A stretch of DNA of 14,744 bases from Alphaproteobacteria bacterium UBA3650 (GTDB lineage Bacteria > Pseudomonadota > Alphaproteobacteria > CAAHEQ01 > UBA3637): positions 1-14,744 of the forward strand of contig DFKH01000040.1 in NCBI GenBank assembly GCA_002373815.1, in the 5' to 3' direction. The translations under genes were made by a program, and so were the position numbers. The notes under the pieces were generated by a model. It made no database searches. It was not told the origin of the DNA and was given only the letters and a program-made list of their open reading frames with translations. Below, one piece after another: positions 6,035 through 12,301 of the stretch. How positions within the stretch are numbered: the first letter of the stretch is position 1; each line of letters starts with the position of its first letter.

Positions 6035-6790
6035 ATGTCTTCTAATAAAACAGCATCTCTGATCCACAAGAATATCAGTAATTATTCTCCCATTCGCTTG
6101 GTTTTCCTTTCTGGCTTGGGAACACCTATTCAGCAACAACAAGAGATTTTCTTCCATCGCTTTGCTTTAATGAATAGTATTAGTTATATAGCATTAGATT
6201 ATACGAGATACATCCAACAATATAAAAGCTCTGAAAACTTTCAAATACCTTCCGTTATTCCAAAAACAACATCTATTTTAGAAAGTTTTCCAAAAGAAAA
6301 GTTTTTATTATTCGGTTCATGTTTTGGAGGATTAATTAGTTTAATAATGATGCAAAAGATACCTGAAAAAATTGCAGGAGCTGTACTTACCTCACCAGCG
6401 TGTGAGCTTCCCTCATTCCCTTGGACTAAGAAGGCAGATCAGTTTTTACACCAAAAAGTGGAAGAAAAACTGAAAAAGAGAAAAGCAACATACAATCAAT
6501 TGAAAAGACTAGCAATTTTGCACCAATTATTTATAGCTACTACGACAACAATTTCAAAAACCCCTCTTATACGAAATTATCAAGGACCTATAACAATTTT
6601 TCATGGTCAAAACGACCCTTTAATTCCAGTTGAAAATTCTTTCCACATACAAAAGGCGTTGCAAAATCCAAATTTACGATTGCATGTTGTACCAAATGTA
6701 AAACATACGGTGGCATTTGATAAAGGAATGGAACAACCTCTCTGTATCCTCAGACAATATCTGTATCACGCATTGAAAATTTCTAACTGA
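6035..6790 (+). CDS. alpha/beta hydrolase
   Basis: A 251-residue serine hydrolase of the alpha/beta fold. The N-terminal strand and oxyanion region are IRLVFLSGLGTP (20-31). The nucleophile elbow is GSCFGG (94-99) with S95. The acidic residue is D194 in HGQNDPLIP (190-198). The catalytic histidine is H224 in NVKHTVAF (221-228). All three triad members are in the usual order and spacing. A helical lid-like insertion, rich in Lys, spans about 130-160. There is no signal peptide, so it is probably cytoplasmic; the substrate is unknown. An in-frame ATG at 6017 lies inside the promoter, so I use ATG 6035. No ribosome binding site precedes it and the predicted mRNA starts at that ATG, which points to leaderless translation. 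It converges on the HAD gene with a 22-base gap. Confidence 0.85.
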   Translation: MSSNKTASLIHKNISNYSPIRLVFLSGLGTPIQQQQEIFFHRFALMNSISYIALDYTRYIQQYKSSENFQIPSVIPKTTSILESFPKEKFLLFGSCFGGLISLIMMQKIPEKIAGAVLTSPACELPSFPWTKKADQFLHQKVEEKLKKRKATYNQLKRLAILHQLFIATTTTISKTPLIRNYQGPITIFHGQNDPLIPVENSFHIQKALQNPNLRLHVVPNVKHTVAFDKGMEQPLCILRQYLYHALKISN

Positions 6791-6812
6791 TTTTTATTTT
6801 TTTAATGAAAAT

Positions 6813-7505
6813 TTATTTCAATATTTTTTTCAGAACATGGTGAGTTTCACTCATTGTCATACATATATAATCTGCCCCAGTTTGAATAGATTTTTTACGA
6901 TATGCTAAGGTATTATTTCCTTCGGCCCCTAAAAAAGCAATACATTTCATACCTGCCGCTTTGGCAGCGTGCATACCATGAAGACTATCTTCTATCACAA
7001 TACAATTTTGAGGATCATAGCCCATTGTCTTGGCAGCCAACAAAAAAAGATCTGGCGCTGGCTTTCCATGTTCTACCATATCGACTGTAAAATGGTTCTT
7101 TGTTTTAATATATTTATTAAGCCATTTAAATTTTGTCATCTTCCACATTTGCTGTTCATGTGTTGCACCCGTTGCAATGCAGTGAGCAAAATGACTGTCC
7201 CTTAAAACTTCTTCAACACCATCTATTGGTTCCATAAACTTGGAGCCTATGGCAATTTCATTTTTCATAATTTGTTTCATAAAATTTTCATCAATAGTGA
7301 TATTTGGAAAATATTTGAGTAGGTTATGTTTTTTTGTTCTATTTGCCACACCAACAAGGAGTTTTAACTTTTCATCCTTTGTGAGCGTAATATTTTTTTC
7401 TTTTTTCAGCAAATCACACCAAACTTTAACCCATAATTTTTCTGAGTCTGCAATAACTCCGTCGAAATCCCAAATGACCAATAATTTTTTATTTGAGCGT
7501 ACCAT
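6813..7505 (-). CDS. HAD-superfamily phosphatase/phosphomutase (beta-phosphoglucomutase-like)
   Basis: A 230-residue HAD hydrolase with a helical cap between motifs I and II, the layout of the PGM/phosphoglycolate-phosphatase group. Motif I is WDFDGVIADS (12-21; D13 nucleophile, D15). Motif II is around IATGATHE (110-117, T112). Motif III is K148 in HGKPAPDLF. Motif IV is VIEDSLHGMHAA (170-181; E172, D173). These are all intact, so phosphoryl transfer from a small phosphorylated metabolite is likely; the substrate is not evident. The start ATG at 7505 overlaps the end of the preceding HAD gene by 17 bases in another frame. That indicates translational coupling in the dapA-HAD-HAD operon. Confidence 0.88.
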   Translation of the reverse strand: MVRSNKKLLVIWDFDGVIADSEKLWVKVWCDLLKKEKNITLTKDEKLKLLVGVANRTKKHNLLKYFPNITIDENFMKQIMKNEIAIGSKFMEPIDGVEEVLRDSHFAHCIATGATHEQQMWKMTKFKWLNKYIKTKNHFTVDMVEHGKPAPDLFLLAAKTMGYDPQNCIVIEDSLHGMHAAKAAGMKCIAFLGAEGNNTLAYRKKSIQTGADYICMTMSETHHVLKKILK

Positions 7506-7947
7506 TTTGTAAAAGTTCCTCTAATTCTTGCATATTGTGTACTTCAGGAATCCATTTAAGTTCATCAGGTAAATCCGTTGTGAATGGGCAACGATAACGA
7601 ATAGGGTGTGCTCCCACATGAATAGCGGCGTATTGATTATAGATTCGATCATCTACAAGCACAGTTTCATCTGGATTTAAAGCGTATTTTTCAAAGCAGG
7701 CTTTCAGACTTTCTTCTTTTGCCGTGTCATGCATAAATTGACCATGCTGAACACACTCGATTGTTAAAAAATCGTTCACATCTTTCAACAATTTATTCAA
7801 AAGCTTTTTCTTGGCTTCAACATTAAAGGTTGCTGACAAAGTAAATTGTTTATATCCCAATTGATGAAACCTTTTTAAAGCCTCAATAACACCAGGATAA
7901 AGAGGACGTTTTTCAAAAAATTCACTGTGACAAAAATCCTTATCCAT
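7489..7947 (-). CDS. C-terminal fragment of the split HAD hydrolase
   Basis: This 152-codon frame from the ATG at 7947 has HAD motifs II-IV (DD in VLVDDRIYN) but no nucleophile DxD, so it cannot be an active phosphatase by itself. No good ribosome binding site precedes the ATG. The open frame continues upstream for 24 further codons, and the 11 nearest the ATG read like ordinary protein. Both points argue that it is the tail of the upstream gene. Confidence 0.5.
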   Translation of the reverse strand: MDKDFCHSEFFEKRPLYPGVIEALKRFHQLGYKQFTLSATFNVEAKKKLLNKLLKDVNDFLTIECVQHGQFMHDTAKEESLKACFEKYALNPDETVLVDDRIYNQYAAIHVGAHPIRYRCPFTTDLPDELKWIPEVHNMQELEELLQNGTLK

Positions 7948-7979
7948 CTGCGTTCCCGATGTCGGATGTGTTTTTAATT

Positions 7980-8150
7980 CTACGCTCCATACTTCGGATC
8001 TATCGGTAAAACCTTATCTAAATCCTTAAATTGTAAATCTTTGTATTGATCACGATAAGAGGGATGCTCTGTTAAAAAAGTATAATAAGCCTGATTTAAA
8101 TCTGCTAACACCCCATCTACATCCCAAAAAATGTTTTTAATTTTGCTCAT
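7980..8150 (-). CDS. N-terminal fragment of the split HAD hydrolase
   Basis: This fragment of 56 codons carries only the nucleophile motif DVDGVLAD. I chose ATG 8150, directly after the dapA stop (TGAG-ATG arrangement), over the in-frame ATG 8162 that overlaps dapA. Family proteins begin only a few residues before motif I, and MSKIKNIFWD fits that. On its own it could not form a full HAD fold. Confidence 0.5.
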   Translation of the reverse strand: MSKIKNIFWDVDGVLADLNQAYYTFLTEHPSYRDQYKDLQFKDLDKVLPIDPKYGA

Positions 8151-8151
8151 C

Positions 8152-9132
8152 TCAACGACCATAGGATGAAAGAGATCTCGTTCCTTTTTTACCTTTCGTG
8201 CTCAAAATGGACCGATCCTCTAAAAATTTTCGTTTTGCATATTGAAAATCATAATTTAAAACACGGTTTAGTTTTGCTTTGCTTTCCGGACGCAATTGTT
8301 GCAACGAACGCAATTGTGGAGTGGTGATCAAATTTCGAAGATATAAAGCGTACTTCACAGCCTTTGGATTTGTTTGAATAAACAAAACATCAAACAAAGG
8401 CATAAGAAGCTTGTTTATTTCTTCTGCACGTTCAACCTTACCTTGTTTGTATGCAGAAATCATTTGAGAGATCAAATCCCCCTCAAGATGTGAAGCAACA
8501 CTAACAACGCCTTTGGCACCACGCTTTAACATGGAAAGTGTTAACGCATCATCTCCAGAATAAATCTGGAAATCTTTTGGACATTTTTCTTTTAATTCAG
8601 ATATCTTTTCCATATCATTCAAACTTTGCTTTATGCCAATAATATTAGGATAGTCTTGTGCAATTTGGGCAACGTTTTCCGGCAAAATCTCTTTTCCTGT
8701 TCGGCTTGGAATATTATAAATAAGAACAGGTTTCCCCTGTGCCACCGTAGCAATAGCACCAAAATGAGCGCGCATATCTTCTGGTTCTGGCTTAATATAT
8801 TCCGGTACGACCACTAATACTCCATCAGCACCCAATTCAAGAGCTTTTTCAGTACGATGCATGGCTGTTTTTGTGCAAGGATCACCCGTTGCCACAATAA
8901 TTTTAGCACCTTTGGGAGTATAACGTCGAATACGATCAACAATGGCCTCACGCTCAGACTCAGATAATTGATGCGCTTCACCAGTAGATCCAGTCAACAA
9001 AAGTGTATCTGTTCCCGTTTTTAGTAAATGATTGGCCAACAACTCCATCTCATCCAAATCAACACTTTGATTTTTGTCAAAGGGTGTCACCATGGCTGTA
9101 ATAATATCACCAAAATCAACTTTATTTGTCAT
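8152..9132 (-). CDS. dapA: 4-hydroxy-tetrahydrodipicolinate synthase (DapA)
   Basis: DapA condenses pyruvate with aspartate semialdehyde, the first committed step to diaminopimelate and lysine, and so feeds the cell wall. The 326-residue TIM barrel has the Schiff-base lysine K168 in IGIKQS, catalytic Y139 and substrate-binding R144 in YNIPSRTG, and Y112 in PEYIKP. The Arg after YNIPS separates it from N-acetylneuraminate lyases. The usual Thr-Thr of the proton relay is Ser-Thr here (GSTGE, S49-T50), a conservative change. The tail beyond about residue 292 is some 30 residues longer than in E. coli and basic. Start 9132 has GAAGGA eight bases or so upstream. It lies 63 bases after lexA and is tightly followed by the HAD genes. 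Confidence 0.92.
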   Translation of the reverse strand: MTNKVDFGDIITAMVTPFDKNQSVDLDEMELLANHLLKTGTDTLLLTGSTGEAHQLSESEREAIVDRIRRYTPKGAKIIVATGDPCTKTAMHRTEKALELGADGVLVVVPEYIKPEPEDMRAHFGAIATVAQGKPVLIYNIPSRTGKEILPENVAQIAQDYPNIIGIKQSLNDMEKISELKEKCPKDFQIYSGDDALTLSMLKRGAKGVVSVASHLEGDLISQMISAYKQGKVERAEEINKLLMPLFDVLFIQTNPKAVKYALYLRNLITTPQLRSLQQLRPESKAKLNRVLNYDFQYAKRKFLEDRSILSTKGKKGTRSLSSYGR

Positions 9133-9159
9133 AAAAATCCTTCACCTCAACCAAAACTC

Positions 9160-9188
9160 ATATTATATAATATAAGATAAAAAGTCAA
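9160..9188 (-). promoter_or_regulatory. probable dapA promoter
   Basis: On the minus strand TTGACT (9183-9188) is followed by TAATAT (9160-9165) at 17 bases, or by TATAAT (9162-9167) at 15 bases. Either could serve as the -10 box. It lies between the lexA stop and the dapA ribosome site, so dapA need not depend on lexA transcription. Confidence 0.55.
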
Positions 9189-9195
9189 ATAATTT

Positions 9196-9795
9196 TTAAT
9201 AGGATCGCATTAAGCCAGATAAAATACCTTGAATTTCAACTCGATCTGTTGTAAAAATACGCGTTTCATAAGCAGGATTTGCAGGTTCCAGAGCAATGGA
9301 ACTCGCTCTTTTGCGCAAACGTTTGAGTGTGACATCATATCCATCAATCAAAGCAACAACAATATCTCCATCATTCGCTTGATTGGCTCTTCTAATAATA
9401 ACGGTATCCCCATTTAAAATCCCCGCGTTTATCATAGAATCTCCTTCAACCAAGAGGGCATAATATTGGCCATTTCCAGTCATAGAGGCAGGAACAGAAA
9501 TTGTTTCTGTTTCATTGGCAACCGCTTCAATGGGAAGACCAGCTGCAATTTTGCCATACAAAGGAATTTGAATAACATCGTTTGCAATGGTATCTTGCGG
9601 CGCAACAGAACGGGCCATTTTGGGTGTTCTATGCAATAAATGTTGTTGTTCCAAAGCGCCAATCAGACGATGTACATTTGATTTTGATTTTAAACCAAGA
9701 TAATTTTGCATTTCCTGAAATGAAGGCGCAACGCCATTTTTTGAAACATATTCTTTAATAAAATCAAAAAGTTGTAATTGTTTTTTTGTAACCAT
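9196..9795 (-). CDS. lexA: LexA repressor
   Basis: LexA represses the SOS regulon and is inactivated by RecA-stimulated self-cleavage. The 199-residue protein has an N-terminal winged helix (residues 1-65; recognition region PSFQEMQNYLGLKSKSNVHR), a linker, and an S24 peptidase domain. The cleavage site is A85-G86 in KIAAGLP. Catalytic S120 is in VEGDSMINAGI and K158 is in VTLKRLR. All elements of autoproteolysis are present. Length is near the E. coli protein (202) and shorter than many alphaproteobacterial LexA proteins. A GTTC-N7-GTTC operator lies upstream, indicating autoregulation. It is divergent from murQ, and dapA follows downstream. Confidence 0.96.
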   Translation of the reverse strand: MVTKKQLQLFDFIKEYVSKNGVAPSFQEMQNYLGLKSKSNVHRLIGALEQQHLLHRTPKMARSVAPQDTIANDVIQIPLYGKIAAGLPIEAVANETETISVPASMTGNGQYYALLVEGDSMINAGILNGDTVIIRRANQANDGDIVVALIDGYDVTLKRLRKRASSIALEPANPAYETRIFTTDRVEIQGILSGLMRSY

Positions 9796-9817
9796 ATATT
9801 CTCCCTTGTTGCTGTTT

Positions 9818-9832
9818 GTTCCTGTTTTGTTC
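9818..9832. promoter_or_regulatory. LexA operator (alphaproteobacterial SOS box)
   Basis: GTTC (9818-9821), seven bases, GTTC (9829-9832). This direct repeat is the LexA-binding consensus known for Alphaproteobacteria. It sits 23 bases upstream of the lexA start codon, placed to block lexA transcription, and about 105 bases from the divergent murQ start. Confidence 0.85.
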
Positions 9833-9882
9833 TCATTTTAAAATAAAAAAATTTAAGTGTCAACAAAAAAATTGATTTCTTA

Positions 9883-9911
9883 TTGTGTTCCCCAAAAAAA
9901 TATGTTAGCAT
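9883..9911 (+). promoter_or_regulatory. possible murQ promoter
   Basis: TTGTGT (9883-9888) and TAGCAT (9906-9911) are 17 bases apart and precede the murQ ribosome site AAGAAAGGG. Match to consensus is only partial in both boxes. Confidence 0.35.
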
Positions 9912-9937
9912 GACCCAAGAATAAGAAAGGGAACAAA

Positions 9938-10912
9938 ATGAAGAACAAAAAACAACTTACCACAGAAATGCGGAATGAAAAATCAAAGCATTTGGATGAA
10001 ATGACCGCTTTACAAATAGTCACTTTAATGAACAGCGAAGATCAAAAAGTTGCATTGGCTGTCAAAAAATGTTTGCCACAAATTGCACAAGCCATAGAAA
10101 ATGTAGCAAAAGCATTAAAAAAGGGGGGACGATTGCTTTATTTTGGCGCTGGCACAAGTGGTCGTCTGGCGGTGTTGGATGCCTCCGAGTGCTGGCCAAC
10201 CTTTGGGGTTGAACACGGAGTTGTTGCTACAATTGCTGGAGGAGATCGGGCTTTACGCTATTCAGTAGAAGATTCAGAAGATTCTCGTGAAGGTGGTATT
10301 TCGGATTTAATGGCCTTAAAGCCCAGCAAAAAAGATGTTGTGATGGGAATCTCTGCTGGCGGTGGAGCTCCCTACATTTTGGCAATTTTGGAAAAAGCTC
10401 AACAATTGGGCATTAGAACTATTGGTTATAGCTCTAACACGGAAGCAAAATTAAAGGTCTTTTCTGATATCTTTATTAACCCAGTTGTTGGTCCAGAAGT
10501 CCTAACAGGTTCAAGCCGCTTGAAATCGGGAACAGCCCAAAAAATGGTTTTAAATCAGATTACAACAGGGGCCTTTACATTAGTTGGAAAAGTATATGAA
10601 AACTTGATGATTGATGTACGAGTAATGAATGAAAAACTAAGAGATAGGGCAATACACACCATTTGCGAAATTGCGGGTGTAAAAGTACCAGTGGCTACAA
10701 AATGTCTAGCTGAATCTCAAAAATTTTTGAAAGAGCCAACCAAAGGAGTGCCACTAGCCGTTGTCATGGCAGCAAAAAGCTTGTCAGCAAAACAGGCATC
10801 AGCTTTATTAAAAGAAAATGGTGGTTTTGTCCGAAAAGCTTTACAGGCTCAAACACTGAAGAGATTACAAAAATATGGTAGACAACATAACACAAAGGTA
10901 AATAAAATTTAG
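9938..10912 (+). CDS. murQ: N-acetylmuramic acid 6-phosphate etherase (MurQ)
   Basis: MurQ cleaves the lactyl ether of MurNAc-6-phosphate to give GlcNAc-6-phosphate and D-lactate in the cytoplasm. The 324-residue protein has the SIS sugar-phosphate fold: FGAGTSGRLAVLDASEC (69-85), where E84 corresponds to the catalytic glutamate region. TIAGGDRALRYSVEDSED follows (98-115, with E111 and E114 near the second catalytic acid). The family signature EVLTGSSRLKSGTAQKM lies at 187-203. The C-terminal helical part (SLSAKQASALLKENGGFVRK) is also typical. It is about 25 residues longer than the E. coli enzyme, mainly at the basic C terminus. SD is strong (AAGAAAGGG). anmK begins 18 bases later, so both are co-transcribed. 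Confidence 0.95.
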   Translation: MKNKKQLTTEMRNEKSKHLDEMTALQIVTLMNSEDQKVALAVKKCLPQIAQAIENVAKALKKGGRLLYFGAGTSGRLAVLDASECWPTFGVEHGVVATIAGGDRALRYSVEDSEDSREGGISDLMALKPSKKDVVMGISAGGGAPYILAILEKAQQLGIRTIGYSSNTEAKLKVFSDIFINPVVGPEVLTGSSRLKSGTAQKMVLNQITTGAFTLVGKVYENLMIDVRVMNEKLRDRAIHTICEIAGVKVPVATKCLAESQKFLKEPTKGVPLAVVMAAKSLSAKQASALLKENGGFVRKALQAQTLKRLQKYGRQHNTKVNKI

Positions 10913-10930
10913 TCATTGTTGGGGGACTAT

Positions 10931-12244
10931 ATGAAAAATACCTTTTCCATTATCGGAAATATGACGGGGAACAGCATGGATGCCATCGATTTAGTGTTGA
11001 CTAAATTTGATGGTGATAAAATGGCTGATATCTGTTGTTTTTCGAGCCCTTATACGAAATCTATGCAAAAAAAGATGGAAGCATTGCGTACAGCTGTCGC
11101 CGATAAAACACGTCAAGAAATTGAATCTTTACCAGAATTTAAGAGTATTCATGATGAATATGTACAACAGGTAGCAGCATGCATCAATGAAATGTGTCAA
11201 AAATTTAAGTTGGACAAGTCCAAAATTGATGCAATTGGATTTCATGGCAAAACGTTAGATCATAATCCTCCGTCACGAGCAAAGATTGAAAAAACAAAGC
11301 CATACACCTTACAAATTGGTTCGGGCAAAATGTTGGCTGACCTAACAGGTATAAAGGTTGTTTATGATTTTCGTTCAGCCCCTTTAATGGCTGGCTTTGA
11401 TGGCGCGCCATTGGTCCCACCACACAATGCTCACATCGCTACAACAGAAGGAGATGGATGCTATTATAATGGAGGAAATACCTCTAATTTTGCGTGGATT
11501 GTGGATGGCAAAGCACAAGTTGGAACAGATGCTGGTCCTTTTAATGAATATCTTGATAACTTTATTCGCAATAATACAAAGGATACCTTTGATAAAGATG
11601 GTAAATACGGTAAAAAAGGTAAATTAAACAAAGCCTTATTGAAAGAATTATTTGATATTGGACGTAAATTTTATGAACGTGATTTACCTAAATCTGGAGA
11701 TCCTCAATTTTATCATAAAGATGAAGTATTTGCGACTATCAAAAAGCACAAACTCAGTGTTGAAGATGCAGTTCATACTTTGGAATATTTTGCTGCTTAT
11801 ATTGCAGTACAAGCCCTAACATTGATCCCTGAAAAAATAAAATTACCACCAGCCATTATTTTATTTGGTGGCGGTTGGAAAAATCCTGTTGTTCGGGAAA
11901 GTTTTGAAATGCTGTTAAAAGGGAAAGGGTATGTGATACCTGAACACAAAGAAGCATTTAAAGAATTTTTAAAACGTTTTTCTCAAGCACCAACTGTCAA
12001 ATATTCCAATTTTGGTGAGATGATGGAAGCGCGTCTATTTGCCGATTTGGCACGTTATAAATTGGAAGAACACACATGGGAAATCCCAGAAATCGTGGCA
12101 AGTGGCAAGAAAATTATTTGTGGTGTCGTAGCAACACCAAAACGAGGGCGTAAAATCTATGACGATAAAATCAATTTGGCTGCAAAAGGTTGGCAAAAAG
12201 AGAGAAATTTAAAAAGGAAAGTATTGTCCGATAATCATAAATAA
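10931..12244 (+). CDS. anmK: anhydro-N-acetylmuramic acid kinase (AnmK), divergent
   Basis: AnmK hydrolyses and phosphorylates 1,6-anhydro-MurNAc with ATP to give MurNAc-6-phosphate, the MurQ substrate. The 437-residue protein has the sugar-kinase/actin-like fold. The N-terminal phosphate loop is GNMTGNSMDAIDLV (9-22), where GxMSGTSxDGxD is usual. Other blocks are GFHGKTLDHNP (103-113), YTLQIGSGKMLADLTGIKVV (125-144), DFRSAPLMAGFDGAPLVP (146-163), NGGNTSNFAWI (180-190), a GTDAGPFN loop and FGGGWKNP (312-319). It exceeds the common 365-390 residues, mainly in the C-terminal third. Conserved glycines and the first Asp of DFR remain, but the second Asp (DFRxxD) is Pro. ATG 10931 is preferred over an in-frame TTG at 10916, because GGGGGA lies just before it. 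The murQ neighbour strongly supports the call. Confidence 0.85.
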   Translation: MKNTFSIIGNMTGNSMDAIDLVLTKFDGDKMADICCFSSPYTKSMQKKMEALRTAVADKTRQEIESLPEFKSIHDEYVQQVAACINEMCQKFKLDKSKIDAIGFHGKTLDHNPPSRAKIEKTKPYTLQIGSGKMLADLTGIKVVYDFRSAPLMAGFDGAPLVPPHNAHIATTEGDGCYYNGGNTSNFAWIVDGKAQVGTDAGPFNEYLDNFIRNNTKDTFDKDGKYGKKGKLNKALLKELFDIGRKFYERDLPKSGDPQFYHKDEVFATIKKHKLSVEDAVHTLEYFAAYIAVQALTLIPEKIKLPPAIILFGGGWKNPVVRESFEMLLKGKGYVIPEHKEAFKEFLKRFSQAPTVKYSNFGEMMEARLFADLARYKLEEHTWEIPEIVASGKKIICGVVATPKRGRKIYDDKINLAAKGWQKERNLKRKVLSDNHK

Positions 12245-12249
12245 ATATC

Positions 12250-12277
12250 TTGACTTTTTATATGATATTGCTATAAT
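12250..12277 (+). promoter_or_regulatory. promoter of cysS
   Basis: TTGACT (12250-12255), 16 bases, TATAAT (12272-12277). Downstream are AAAGGAG (12289-12295) and the cysS ATG six bases later, so cysS has its own strong expression signals. Confidence 0.78.
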
Positions 12278-12301
12278 TTGTCCCGAACAAAGGAGTAAAC
12301 G

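Larger units (their letters stand above)
7489..8150 (-). pseudogene. HAD-superfamily hydrolase gene split by a frameshift
   Basis: Two minus-strand frames together make one HAD hydrolase of about 220 residues. The first (8150 to 7980) carries motif I, FWDVDGVLADLN (D10, D12), and ends at a TAG after PKYGA. The second frame is open upstream of its first ATG and reads VELKTHPTSGTQMDKDFCHS. It continues into RPLYPG, a motif II-like TLSATFN, an internal lysine (AKEESLK) and motif IV VLVDDRIYN. Each part alone lacks essential motifs. Joining ...KYGA to VELKTHP restores a plausible protein and needs a single inserted base at about 7981-7983. No slippery heptamer is present, so programmed -1 shifting is unlikely. 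Either the gene is decaying or the base is a sequence error. It sits between dapA and an intact HAD gene, its stop overlapping the latter. Confidence 0.78.

Noticed and set aside
5837..6157. Minus-strand open frame of 106 codons across the tRNA-Pro downstream region
   Set aside because: It runs antisense through a promoter, a terminator, the hairpin cassette and the start of the hydrolase gene, with no ribosome site. Its composition follows the repeats rather than a protein family.
6806..6830. Terminator between the hydrolase and the HAD gene
   Set aside because: TGAAA/TTTCA gives only a 5-base AT-rich stem before a T-rich stretch; too weak to call in this AT-rich sequence.
7975..7985. Programmed -1 frameshift in the HAD gene
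   Set aside because: No X-XXY-YYZ slippery heptamer or downstream stem is visible at the junction; a mutation or sequence error is simpler.
8152..9132. N-acetylneuraminate lyase instead of DapA, given the amino-sugar genes nearby
   Set aside because: YNIPSRTG contains the arginine typical of DapA, which sialic acid lyases lack.
9931..9946. Second LexA box at the murQ start (GAAC...GAAC)
   Set aside because: The spacer is 8 bases, not 7, and the first GAAC belongs to the ribosome-site leader shared with the SPOR gene.
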